From: JBDKTK01 sp039680225
GTDB taxonomy: Bacteria; Desulfobacterota; Syntrophia; Syntrophales; UBA4778
Direction of reading: 5' to 3'
DNA length: 53,597 bases
NCBI GenBank assembly: GCA_039680225.1
Contig: JBDKTK010000417.1
Location: forward strand, 1 to 53,597
Positions 7,574 to 15,197 of the stretch are shown piece after piece. The notes beneath the pieces are model-generated. The model saw only the letters and a program-made list of their open reading frames with translations. It had not been told where the DNA came from and did not search any database. The stretch's first letter is position 1; every line of letters begins with the position of its first letter. A program made the position numbers and the translations under genes.

Positions 7574-8474
7574 AACTTTTTCATTCCGGATCTCCCCGGT
7601 CCCGCCCTTCCGGCTGGACCTGACGTGCTGGGCGTTGCGCCGGAGCCGGGAGAACTCTGTGGACGTATGGGACGGAACCTCTTATAACCGGCTTCTCACC
7701 GTGGGTGGTACAATTGCGGAAGTCACAGCCGTGCAGTCAGGCCCTCCGGAAAGGCCGGTTCTCAAAATCACGGTTTCCGGCCCGGACGGCTCACGTGAAA
7801 TGAGGCGCAATATAGAATCCCGGATCAGGATGATGCTCGGGACGGACATTGACTTGACCGGATTCTACCGCATCGCCGGCCGGCACAGGCGGCTCAAGCA
7901 GATGGCGGCTGAATTTGCCGGGCTGAAGCCCCCCCGCTTCGCATCTATTTATGAAGCGGTCGTGAACGGGATTTGCTTTCAACAGCTTTCCCTGGCCGCC
8001 GGTACGGCCCTCCTCAACCGCCTTACGTCTTTCGGCCCCGCACATAACAGCCGGCGCGCTTTCCCGAGGCCCGCCGACCTGGCGGAGGTTGAACCGGGCG
8101 AACTGAAGTCCCTCGGCTTCAGCACGAACAAGGCAATCGCCCTCACTGCGTTATCCCGGGCCATAATTCATGAAGGGCTGGATCTTGAGTCGCTCGTTTC
8201 CCGTCCGGATGAAGAAGTGACGGAAATCCTCGATGCGGTCCGGGGCGTGGGCCCCTGGACCGCGCAATATGTGCTGCTGCGCGGCATGGGGCGGCTTTCG
8301 GTGTTTCCCGGCAAGGACGTGGGCGCGAGCCGCAATCTTAACAGGTATTTCGGTTTTGCCGCGCCGCTCGACTTCGCAGGGGTTCAAAATTACCTTTCAA
8401 GGTTCCACCCGTACGAAGGCCTGATATATTTTCACCTCCTGCTGAAGAATCTCACTGAGCGGGGGGTGATATGA
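7566..8474 (+). CDS. DNA-3-methyladenine glycosylase II (AlkA-like, HhH-GPD family)
   Basis: Removes alkylated bases from DNA to start base excision repair. The 302-residue protein has an AlkA_N-like N-terminal part and an all-helical HhH-GPD core. The helix-hairpin-helix reads AVRGVGPWTAQYVLL (about residues 223-237), and the catalytic aspartate sits shortly after in FPGKDVGASR, matching AlkA. There is no iron-sulfur cysteine cluster, as expected for AlkA. Its start overlaps the methyltransferase stop by 8 bases, and its TGA overlaps the DUF488 ATG (ATGA), so the three are probably co-translated. Confidence 0.9.
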   Translation: MPETFSFRISPVPPFRLDLTCWALRRSRENSVDVWDGTSYNRLLTVGGTIAEVTAVQSGPPERPVLKITVSGPDGSREMRRNIESRIRMMLGTDIDLTGFYRIAGRHRRLKQMAAEFAGLKPPRFASIYEAVVNGICFQQLSLAAGTALLNRLTSFGPAHNSRRAFPRPADLAEVEPGELKSLGFSTNKAIALTALSRAIIHEGLDLESLVSRPDEEVTEILDAVRGVGPWTAQYVLLRGMGRLSVFPGKDVGASRNLNRYFGFAAPLDFAGVQNYLSRFHPYEGLIYFHLLLKNLTERGVI

Positions 8475-9016
8475 AAGAGAAAGGGCTGATATTCACGATC
8501 GGCCATTCCACGATGCCGCTGGACAAATTCATGTCCATCCTGAAGGACAACTCGATTGAGCTCGTGGCGGATGTGCGGACCCTGCCGCATTCCCGCCATA
8601 ACCCGCAGTTCAATATCGAAACGCTCCCGGCAGAGCTGGCCGGAGCGGGGATCGGGTACGCTCACCTGGCCGCCCTCGGAGGGCTGCGCCATACCCGGCC
8701 GGATTCGCCCAACAAAGGATGGGTGAACGCCTCTTTCCGGGGGTTCGCCGACTACATGCAGACGCAGGAATTTGAGAAGGGGCTTAAGGAACTGATTAAA
8801 ACTGCGCGGTCGAGGCGGACGGCGGTCATGTGCGCCGAAGCGCTCCCCTGGCGGTGCCACCGGTCGCTCATTGCAGATGCGCTGACCGTCAGGGGCTGGC
8901 GCGTGGAGCATCTCACCGGGACAGGCAAGCCCTACCCGCACCAGGTAACGAAAATGGCCCGGGTGGAAGGCCTGAATATCACCTATCCCCCCAACAGTAA
9001 TCCCGGGCCCAAATAG
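8471..9016 (+). CDS. DUF488 family protein
   Basis: A 181-residue protein with the DUF488 hallmarks: IGHSTMPLDKFMSIL at the start, VADVRTLPHSRHNPQF, and the C-terminal CAEALPWRCHRSLIADAL with paired cysteines. The family's biochemical role is not established. Members often lie beside DNA repair or methylation genes, and here it is ATGA-coupled to an AlkA-like glycosylase, which supports a link to nucleic acid damage. No signal peptide or membrane segment is seen. Confidence 0.88.
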   Translation: MKEKGLIFTIGHSTMPLDKFMSILKDNSIELVADVRTLPHSRHNPQFNIETLPAELAGAGIGYAHLAALGGLRHTRPDSPNKGWVNASFRGFADYMQTQEFEKGLKELIKTARSRRTAVMCAEALPWRCHRSLIADALTVRGWRVEHLTGTGKPYPHQVTKMARVEGLNITYPPNSNPGPK

Positions 9017-9095
9017 AATTTTTCTATTCCGCCGAAATGTTATATAAATCGGGATGGTAAAACCAATCAGCGTGTCCTTAAAAGGAGGGAACAGC

Positions 9096-9575
9096 ATGCA
9101 GGTCCTGATCCTTTATTATTCCAGAACGGGCAACACCAAAAAGCTCGCCGAGGAGATCGGAAAAGGCGTGGTCCAGGTAGACGGCGTCAAATGCGTCCTG
9201 AAGTCGACAGATGAAGTCACGAAAGAGGATTTCCTGGCCTCCGGCGGGATCATTGTGGGCTCGCCGGTGTATTTCGGCAGCATGGCGGCGGGTCTGAAGG
9301 ATGTGCTCGACAAGCATGTCGGCATCCGCAAGAAAATGGAGAACAAGGTCGGGGCGGCTTTCGCCACATCTGCCGACCCCTCGGGCGGGAAAGACACGAC
9401 GATAATATCCATAATCCAAGCCCTGCTCATCTACGGGATGATCATCATCGGCGACCCCATTGACGCAACGGGCCATTACGGCGTTTCCTGCCTGGGCGCC
9501 CCCGACCATCAGGCCGCGCTCAATGCCGCAAAGCTGGGCAGGAGGGTGGCCGAGCTCGTTAAAAAACTGCAGTGA
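9096..9575 (+). CDS. Flavodoxin family protein (WrbA/NAD(P)H reductase-like)
   Basis: A 159-residue FMN-binding flavodoxin-fold protein. The phosphate-binding loop is YYSRTGNTKKLAEEI at residues 7-21, and GSPVYFGSMAAGLKDVLDK forms the second flavin loop typical of WrbA-like proteins. I chose the ATG at 9096 with AAGGAGGG 6 bases upstream over an ATG at 9054 that lacks a ribosome site. It probably transfers electrons or reduces quinones in the cytoplasm. The next gene, cutA, begins within 10 bases of its stop. Confidence 0.88.
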   Translation: MQVLILYYSRTGNTKKLAEEIGKGVVQVDGVKCVLKSTDEVTKEDFLASGGIIVGSPVYFGSMAAGLKDVLDKHVGIRKKMENKVGAAFATSADPSGGKDTTIISIIQALLIYGMIIIGDPIDATGHYGVSCLGAPDHQAALNAAKLGRRVAELVKKLQ

Positions 9576-9583
9576 GGTCTCCC

Positions 9584-9907
9584 ATGGAAGAAGATGTCAT
9601 CCAGGTGTTCACGACCACGGAAAAGAAGGAGGATGCCGAACGGATCGCGAAATCCCTTATCGACGCCAAGCTTGCGGCCTGCGTCCAGATAATGGGGCCG
9701 ATCGAGAGCACTTACCGGTGGAAGGGAAAGATCGAAAAAACCGCCGAATGGTTCTGCTTCATCAAGAGCACGCAGAAACTGTACCCGGACCTGGAGAGCG
9801 CCATCAAGAAAGAACACCCTTACGAAGTCCCGGAGATCATCGCGGTCCCCGTTTCCGGCGGCAGCGCCGATTATCTCAAATGGCTCAAGGGCCAGGTAAA
9901 AAAGTAG
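9584..9907 (+). CDS. cutA: Divalent-cation tolerance protein CutA
   Basis: A 107-residue CutA1 protein, a small trimeric ferredoxin-like fold. Hallmarks: VFTTTEKKEDAERIAKSLI, AACVQIMGPIESTYRWKGKIE and YEVPEIIAVPV. CutA1 was linked to copper tolerance in E. coli, but the biochemical role is unsettled. ATG 9584 with GAGG just upstream is preferred; a GTG at 9572 overlapping the flavodoxin stop (GTGA) is a real alternative and would add four residues. Confidence 0.93.
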   Translation: MEEDVIQVFTTTEKKEDAERIAKSLIDAKLAACVQIMGPIESTYRWKGKIEKTAEWFCFIKSTQKLYPDLESAIKKEHPYEVPEIIAVPVSGGSADYLKWLKGQVKK

Positions 9908-9917
9908 GTGGCATGGA

Positions 9918-11153
9918 ATGAAAATCGAAGAGCTGCACGTCTCCAATTTCAAGACCTTTGAAAACCTGGACCTGACGGACCTCAACAATTTCAGCGTTTT
10001 GATCGGGGCCAATTCCTCGGGCAAGTCCAATTTCATCCAGATATTCCGGTTCCTGAAAGACATCTCCCGCAGCGGGCTGCGCAACGCGGTCTCCCTCCAG
10101 GGCGGGATCGAATACCTGAAAAATACGAGGCTGGGCCCGAAAGAGATATCGATCAAGCTGGTGTACGATCCCGGGCTCGAGGTGACGAGAAAAAAGGGCG
10201 CGCTGAAGATCCGGTACCGGAAGTTTACGTACGGCTTTGATCTCGAGCTGACCGCCAGGGGACGAGGCTACAGGATCAAGCGGGACTGCCTGGAAAAAGA
10301 GATGGAGTTCCCGGCACAGGGCAATGCCGGCAAATCACGGAAGCTCCTGACGGGCAGAAGCATCCTTTGCAGCAGCGGCGGAAAAATCACCTACGAGCTT
10401 GACGTCCCCCGCGGTGTGAAGCTCAAAGCCGATGATGTGATCCCGCCCTTTCTCAAGGAGGAGAGTCTTCCCCCGGACAGCCTGCTTCTGGAGAGTTCGT
10501 TCTTTTCCTTCTTCCATCGTTTTGAGAGATTCTTTGACAAGATCGCCATTTATGATTTTGATCCCAAGCTGCCGAAACGGTCGGTCACGACGAGGGCAAA
10601 AGTAGAGCTCGAGGAGAACGGCAGCAACCTTGCAATAGTCCTGAAAGACATCCTGGAAGACCCGGACCGCAAGAGGAAGTTCTCCAACCTGCTGCGCGAC
10701 CTGCTGCCGTTTTTTGAAGACCTGGAAGTGGAAAACATCACCGATAAGTCCCTGATCATGAAATTGCGCGAGCTTTATAACGGCAACCGGTACATGCCGG
10801 CCCCGTTCATTTCCGACGGCACCATAAACATGATCAACATGATCGTGGCCCTGTATTTCGAGGATAAATCGCTTGTGATAATGGAGGAGCCCGAACGCAG
10901 CATCCACCCGGCTCTCATTTCCCGGATGATTGAGATGATGAAGGACGCTTCCTGCAGGAAACAGATAATTTTGACGACCCACAACCCGGAGATAGTCAGG
11001 GCCGCCGGCCCCCGCAACATCTACCTGGTCTCCCGCGACCGGACGGGTTTTTCGACCGTGAGCCGCCCCTACGAGAAGGAGGAAATAAGGGCATTTCTCG
11101 AAAACGACATAAAAATAGAGGACCTTTACACCAAGGACCTGCTGGGAATCTGA
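9918..11153 (+). CDS. OLD/RecF-like AAA ATPase (AAA_21 type)
   Basis: A 411-residue ABC-type ATPase of the SMC/OLD-like group. It begins with KIEELHVSNFKTFENLDL, then Walker A GANSSGKSN at 30-38, a long insert, the signature region around PAPFISDGTINMINMIVAL, Walker B SLVIMEEPERSIHP near residue 323, and the H-loop TTHNPEI. This one-polypeptide layout without a C-terminal nuclease is common where a separate TOPRIM partner is encoded next door, as here. Such pairs are known in anti-phage systems (for example OLD class 2 and PARIS-like pairs), but membership in a named system cannot be shown by eye. The gene sits inside a housekeeping run between cutA and nnr. Confidence 0.85.
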   Translation: MKIEELHVSNFKTFENLDLTDLNNFSVLIGANSSGKSNFIQIFRFLKDISRSGLRNAVSLQGGIEYLKNTRLGPKEISIKLVYDPGLEVTRKKGALKIRYRKFTYGFDLELTARGRGYRIKRDCLEKEMEFPAQGNAGKSRKLLTGRSILCSSGGKITYELDVPRGVKLKADDVIPPFLKEESLPPDSLLLESSFFSFFHRFERFFDKIAIYDFDPKLPKRSVTTRAKVELEENGSNLAIVLKDILEDPDRKRKFSNLLRDLLPFFEDLEVENITDKSLIMKLRELYNGNRYMPAPFISDGTINMINMIVALYFEDKSLVIMEEPERSIHPALISRMIEMMKDASCRKQIILTTHNPEIVRAAGPRNIYLVSRDRTGFSTVSRPYEKEEIRAFLENDIKIEDLYTKDLLGI

Positions 11154-11725
11154 AGAAACGCTCCCTGCTGTTCGTCTGGGTGGAAGGCGGAAGCGACGCC
11201 AGGTTTTTTGATTCAGTCCTGAAACCCCTGCTCGTGAGAAAATACGACCGGGTCGTGATCCGGACGTATGCCAGCATGAAGAGGGACAAGTTTTCCGCCC
11301 TGCTGTATGCGATCAGGGCAATGGGAGCGGATTATCTCGTGATAGCCGATTACGACTGCTCGCCCTGCGTCACGTCCAAGAAGGAATGGCTTAACCAGCA
11401 CATCAAGGGGCTGGATCAGGGGCGGACCAGGATAGTGATCGAAGAGATCGAAAGCTGGTACGCCGCGGGGCTCGATGAGCAGGGGATTGCAAAATTCGGC
11501 ATGCCGGTCTTGGCCGCTATGGCCGGGACGGACAGGATGACGAAGGAGCAGTTCAACGACATGGTCCCGGCAAAGTATGACTCACGGATTGATTTCATGA
11601 TGGAGGTCCTCAAGGTCTATTCTCTGGAGACGGCCCGGAGAAAGAACAGGTCCTTTGAATATTTCCTGAGGAAACAGGGCCTGGTTGCAGACATGGTTGA
11701 ACCGCGGACTGCGAGCGCTGTTTAA
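11150..11725 (+). CDS. TOPRIM-like partner of the ATPase (DUF4276/OLD nuclease-like)
   Basis: About 191 residues. The TOPRIM pattern is visible: a hydrophobic strand and acidic turn, LLFVWVEGGSDARFF, then LVIADYDCSP (D-x-D) and VIEEIESWYAAG. No ATG begins the conserved first strand. A CTG at 11150 overlaps the ATPase stop as CTGA and includes the whole strand. A GTG at 11180 would cut the strand in half just before EGGSD. I therefore favour the rare CTG start, with moderate certainty. TOPRIM partners of OLD-like ATPases cut or nick DNA or RNA; the activity here is inferred. Confidence 0.72.
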   Translation: MKKRSLLFVWVEGGSDARFFDSVLKPLLVRKYDRVVIRTYASMKRDKFSALLYAIRAMGADYLVIADYDCSPCVTSKKEWLNQHIKGLDQGRTRIVIEEIESWYAAGLDEQGIAKFGMPVLAAMAGTDRMTKEQFNDMVPAKYDSRIDFMMEVLKVYSLETARRKNRSFEYFLRKQGLVADMVEPRTASAV

Positions 11726-11751
11726 ATTCATAACACGACATCGAGCTTTTG

Positions 11752-11777
11752 CAGGGGCGTATGGCCATACGCCCCTG
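11752..11777. repeat. Perfect 26-bp palindrome (REP-like hairpin), copy 2
   Basis: CAGGGGCGTATGG is followed directly by its reverse complement CCATACGCCCCTG in the 94-base gap before nnr. There is no T tract on either side, so it is a poor intrinsic terminator. The outer half (TTTTGCAGGGGCG) recurs at 18077-18089. Confidence 0.75.
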
Positions 11778-11819
11778 TTGCTGAAGAAACAAAAAATTCA
11801 TCCTGAACGGAGCCGGGCA

Positions 11820-13391
11820 ATGAAAATAGCCAGCGTAATTGAAATGAGGACCATGGACCGGGAGGCTGTCGAGCAGTTCGGCATTTCCGAACAGCTCCTG
11901 ATGGAAAACGCCGGAATGGCGGCATGCACGGTGATATCGCGGGAGTTCGGCGTCCGGGGAAAAAGGTTCATAATCTTCTGCGGCATGGGCAATAACGGCG
12001 GGGACGGGTTCGTCGCGGCCCGCAAACTCCACTCCATGGGAGGCCGGGTAAAAGTCTTCATCCTCGGCGATCCGAAAAAATACTCCGGAGCTGCAAAGGT
12101 CAATTATAAAATGGCGTCCCTTCTCGCAATGGAAATGAAATCGATAAATTCAGCCGACGGCCTCCGGGAAGCAATCGACGGATGCGATGCAATTGTCGAC
12201 GCGATTTTCGGGACCGGGCTGACGAGGGAAATAGAAGGGTACATCGGCCGGGTGATCGACCTGATCAACTCTTCGGGGAAGGCCGTCTTCAGTCTCGATA
12301 TCCCGTCGGGGATAAACGGCGATACCGGTGAGGCGATGGGGAAGGCGGTGCGGGCCGACTTCACCGTGACGTTCGGGCTTCCGAAGACCGGGAACATCCT
12401 CTACCCGGGATTTGCCAATTGCGGCAACCTGAGCTTATCGCATATCTCTTTCCCGCCATCCCTTTACGGCAACTCGGAACTGAAAGTGGAAATCAATGTC
12501 CCCGTTGCCATTCCCGAGCGGAAGCCGGACGGATACAAGAAAACATTCGGCGAAGTGCTCTTCATAGCCGGGGCTGCCGGATACATCGGCGCGCCCTACT
12601 TTTCCTCTTATTCTTTCCTGAAAGCGGGAGGCGGATATTCCCGCCTTGCCGCCCCCGCGTCTGTCGCCCCGCTGATTGCGGCCAAGGGCAGCGAGATAGT
12701 GCTCCACCCGCAGAAAGAGACCGGCAAGGGTTCCCTGGCTTACTCGAATAAAAACGAACTGCTGTCCCTGGCAAACAGGATGGACTTGGTGGTCATCGGG
12801 CCGGGGCTGTCTCTCGACGAAGAGGCCCAGCGCCTGGCGCGCGAGCTGATCGCGGAAATCGCTGTCCCGGTGCTTATTGACGGCGACGGCATAACTGCGG
12901 TGAGCGCGAAGACCGAACTGCTGCGCGGCAGGAAAGACCGGACAATCATCACTCCCCACATGGGCGAGATGGCGCGGCTTGCGGGGCTCAGCGTCGCTGA
13001 AATTGGAAAAAAGCAGGTCGAGGTCCTGCAATGCACGGCGAGGCAGCTCAACGCGGTGATCGTCCTGAAGGGCGCGCATTCCCTTATCGGGTACCCCGAC
13101 GGCAGCGTTTTCATGAACATGAGCGGCAATGCAGGGATGGCGAAGGCCGGGACGGGAGACGTCCTCAACGGCATTATCGCGGCCATGCACGGGCTGGGCC
13201 TTCCCGTTCCCGAGGCGGCGCGCATGGGGGTGTTTGTGCACGGCCTGGCCGGCGACGTCGCCGCGCAGGAAACCGGCGAGGACGGGATCTCCGCGCAGGA
13301 CCTTTTGAGCAGCCTTCCCGAGGCCGTGACCATCGCCCGCGAAATGGAATACGGGGATTTCGTGGAAGCTTACGGCATCGAGGAGATTTAA
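11820..13391 (+). CDS. nnr: Bifunctional NAD(P)H-hydrate repair enzyme (epimerase + ADP-dependent dehydratase)
   Basis: Repairs hydrated NADH/NADPH. The 523-residue protein is a fusion: an N-terminal YjeF_N epimerase (about 1-215) with FCGMGNNGGDGFVAARKL and a C-terminal ribokinase-like CARKD dehydratase (about 225-515) with VLIDGDGITA and KAGTGDVLNGIIAAMHG. I start at 11820 (MKIASVIEMRTMDREAVE, the usual family N-terminus) with GGAG upstream; the frame is open back to 11685 but overlaps the TOPRIM gene and the palindrome. thiL follows 6 bases after its stop. Confidence 0.95.
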   Translation: MKIASVIEMRTMDREAVEQFGISEQLLMENAGMAACTVISREFGVRGKRFIIFCGMGNNGGDGFVAARKLHSMGGRVKVFILGDPKKYSGAAKVNYKMASLLAMEMKSINSADGLREAIDGCDAIVDAIFGTGLTREIEGYIGRVIDLINSSGKAVFSLDIPSGINGDTGEAMGKAVRADFTVTFGLPKTGNILYPGFANCGNLSLSHISFPPSLYGNSELKVEINVPVAIPERKPDGYKKTFGEVLFIAGAAGYIGAPYFSSYSFLKAGGGYSRLAAPASVAPLIAAKGSEIVLHPQKETGKGSLAYSNKNELLSLANRMDLVVIGPGLSLDEEAQRLARELIAEIAVPVLIDGDGITAVSAKTELLRGRKDRTIITPHMGEMARLAGLSVAEIGKKQVEVLQCTARQLNAVIVLKGAHSLIGYPDGSVFMNMSGNAGMAKAGTGDVLNGIIAAMHGLGLPVPEAARMGVFVHGLAGDVAAQETGEDGISAQDLLSSLPEAVTIAREMEYGDFVEAYGIEEI

Positions 13392-13397
13392 AACCGA

Positions 13398-14396
13398 ATG
13401 AAAATAAAAGAACTGGGGGAGTTCAGGTTCATTGACCGCGTCAAGCAGGGATGCGTCGTGCGCCCGGGAGGGGTCATCAAGGCCATTGACGACGATTGCT
13501 GTGTCTTCAGGACCCCCGAAAAAAAAGTAAACCTGCTCACCACCGATATGCTGGTCGAAAACATTCATTTCATCCGGGACGCGATTCCCGCATTCACGCT
13601 GGGCAGGAAATCGCTGGCGGTGAATATTTCCGATATCGCCGCGATGGGCGGAGTGCCCGGGGAAGCGGTCATATCGCTGGCCATCCCGGAGACGGTCGAA
13701 GTCGATTACCTCGATAAATTCTATGAAGGCATGAGGTCGATGTGCGGGGAGTTCATGGTCAACATACTCGGCGGGGACACCACTTCATCGCCGCAGCACC
13801 TGGCAATCAATATCGCGCTCACCGGCTGGGCCGCCGAGGACGAGGTGCTTTATCGCGACGGCGCCAGGCCGGGGGATATCGTTTTCCTGACCGGTCATGT
13901 CGGCTCGTCTGCGGCGGGGCTCGATATCGTGCTTACGAAAAGGGAGTTCGCGGGGAAACAGGAACTGCTGGATGCGCATTACGACCCGCGCCCCCAGGTG
14001 AAAGAGGGCCGGATTATTTCCGGCCTGAAGGCGGCACACTCGCTGATTGACGTGTCCGACGGCATTGCTTCGGACCTGGGCCATATCTGCCGGCAATCCG
14101 GGGCCGGCGCGGTCCTGGATTGGAGCGATATCCCTGTAACGGAAACGTTCCGGAAGTATTGCGCTCAATTCCAGGAAGACCCCGAGAGGCTGGCGCTGCA
14201 CGTGGGCGAGGACTATGTATTGCTGGGCACCCATCCGGCTGAGAAGGCTGTAATCCTGAAGGAAGCGCTGCTCTCCAAGGGGTGCCGGTACTTTCCCATC
14301 GGGAGAATTGTTGAAGGGTACGGCATAAAACTGCAGATGCCGGACGGCGCGATCAAACCGATCCCCGACCGCGGTTACGACCACTTCCGGAAATGA
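13398..14396 (+). CDS. thiL: Thiamine-monophosphate kinase
   Basis: Phosphorylates thiamine monophosphate to thiamine diphosphate, the last step of cofactor synthesis. At 332 residues it has the PurM-like fold with the ThiL signatures: TTDMLVENIHF (metal/ATP site), VNISDIAAMGGVP, GGDTTSS, and DVSDGIASDLGHI in the second half. The start at 13398 is 6 bases from the nnr stop. A strong bidirectional terminator lies 36 bases after its stop. Confidence 0.93.
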   Translation: MKIKELGEFRFIDRVKQGCVVRPGGVIKAIDDDCCVFRTPEKKVNLLTTDMLVENIHFIRDAIPAFTLGRKSLAVNISDIAAMGGVPGEAVISLAIPETVEVDYLDKFYEGMRSMCGEFMVNILGGDTTSSPQHLAINIALTGWAAEDEVLYRDGARPGDIVFLTGHVGSSAAGLDIVLTKREFAGKQELLDAHYDPRPQVKEGRIISGLKAAHSLIDVSDGIASDLGHICRQSGAGAVLDWSDIPVTETFRKYCAQFQEDPERLALHVGEDYVLLGTHPAEKAVILKEALLSKGCRYFPIGRIVEGYGIKLQMPDGAIKPIPDRGYDHFRK

Positions 14397-14427
14397 CCGG
14401 CGCCTCAATGAGGGAATTCAAGCGGCC

Positions 14428-14470
14428 AAAAAAAATAACACGGACTTGGCGGTGTCCGTGTTATTTTGAG
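14428..14470. terminator. Bidirectional intrinsic terminator between thiL and the peptide genes
   Basis: AAAATAACACGGAC (14432-14445) and GTCCGTGTTATTTT (14454-14467) form a perfect 14-bp stem with an 8-base loop. An A tract precedes and a T tract ends it, so it can stop thiL transcripts on the plus strand and the peptide transcripts on the minus strand. Confidence 0.88.
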
Positions 14471-14537
14471 GGAGGTATGGCGCAGGAACTTTATTCCCGC
14501 AGTGCATTGCTGCACGGTGAATCTACATAAAAGGTTA

Positions 14538-14627
14538 TTACTCGAACGGTGTTGCCATCGGGTCAACCCATTTCACCCAGGTATATTTCGCTTTAGCTGT
14601 TTTTTGGGTCTTTTCGGTCTTTTTCAT
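14538..14627 (-). CDS. Small peptide B, 29 residues, C-terminus WVDPMATPFE
   Basis: A 29-codon gene with a textbook AGGAGG 7 bases before its ATG. It has a Lys/Thr-rich N-terminal half (MKKTEKTQKTAKAKY) and ends in TWVKWVDPMATPFE. It is nearly identical in layout to peptide A just upstream, with which it shares MKKTEKT and DPMATP. Short basic leader plus conserved tail is the shape of a ribosomally made, modified or secreted signal peptide, but no maturation enzyme lies next to it. Function unknown. Confidence 0.75.
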   Translation of the reverse strand: MKKTEKTQKTAKAKYTWVKWVDPMATPFE

Positions 14628-14658
14628 TTTAAATCCTCCTTCATGAATCTGAAATCAT

Positions 14659-14751
14659 CTATTCAATCGGGGTTGCCATCGGGTCGAAATCAGCCAGCTT
14701 TATCCACTCGTATTTCTCTTTGGTCTCTTTGGTCTTCTCGGTCTTTTTCAT
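14659..14751 (-). CDS. Small peptide A, 30 residues, C-terminus DFDPMATPIE
   Basis: A 30-codon gene, N-terminus MKKTEKTKETKEKY and C-terminus EWIKLADFDPMATPIE. AAAGGGG lies about 8 bases before the ATG. Conservation with peptide B is strongest in the first seven residues and the DPMATP tail, while the middle differs, which argues for selected protein sequence after duplication. It is transcribed away from the histidine kinase gene. Confidence 0.75.
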   Translation of the reverse strand: MKKTEKTKETKEKYEWIKLADFDPMATPIE

Positions 14752-14780
14752 TTCGGATCCCCTTTCTTAAAGATTTCGTT

Positions 14781-14879
14781 TTACGGCCTGAAAGGATAGC
14801 AGGTGGGGTCTACCCAGAGTCCTCCGACCTTGCGCGCCCTTTCTCTTGACCCTTTTTTGTTTCTGATGTCCTTTTTCAT
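14781..14879 (-). CDS. Small peptide C, 32 residues, C-terminus LWVDPTCYPFRP
   Basis: A 32-codon gene with GGGGAGG 8 bases before the ATG. The leader is strongly basic (MKKDIRNKKGSRERARK). The tail GGLWVDPTCYPFRP shares W-x-D-P with peptides B and D and has one cysteine. The frame is open upstream to 14981, but the ribosome site selects 14879. It is the first gene after the candidate promoter at 14925-14953, so C, A and B probably form one short operon ending at the terminator near 14450. Confidence 0.72.
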   Translation of the reverse strand: MKKDIRNKKGSRERARKVGGLWVDPTCYPFRP

Positions 14880-14924
14880 CCTTCTTACCTCCCCTTGGGG
14901 AGTGTCGGTTCTTTTTTCGCGATT

Positions 14925-14953
14925 AAAATATACTTCGCGCCCTGCCTGGACAA
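14925..14953 (-). promoter_or_regulatory. Candidate sigma-70 promoter for the peptide C-A-B operon
   Basis: On the minus strand TTGTCC (14953-14948) and TATTTT (14930-14925) are separated by 17 bases. It would start transcription about 40 bases before peptide C. Both boxes deviate from consensus. Confidence 0.4.
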
Positions 14954-15141
14954 TCGGAGTTCTTCCGAAAAAATAGTTCAATAAAGAAATAAATTTCTTA
15001 GGAGGGGCAATAAAGCCCTGATCGGTGTTTGTCCTATTGTTTTTCTCAGGGATTTCTATAAAATCTTGAAAGCCGCGGCACGGCGGGCGGGATTGCCGGA
15101 ATGCAGCAGAAAAAAATCCTTTGTACTCCGGAGGATTTCAA

Positions 15142-15170
15142 TTGACACGGCATTGAGTTAAATATATTCA
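15142..15170 (+). promoter_or_regulatory. Candidate promoter of the histidine kinase gene
   Basis: TTGACA at 15142-15147 matches the -35 consensus. TATATT (15163, spacer 15) or TATTCA (15165, spacer 17) can serve as -10. The kinase GTG follows at 15198. Confidence 0.5.
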
Positions 15171-15197
15171 TCTCCCTGAAAATATTGGAGAAAACAA

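Noticed and set aside
12435..13568. 377-codon minus-strand frame opposite nnr/thiL
   Set aside because: Shadow frame caused by high GC content in the third codon position of nnr.
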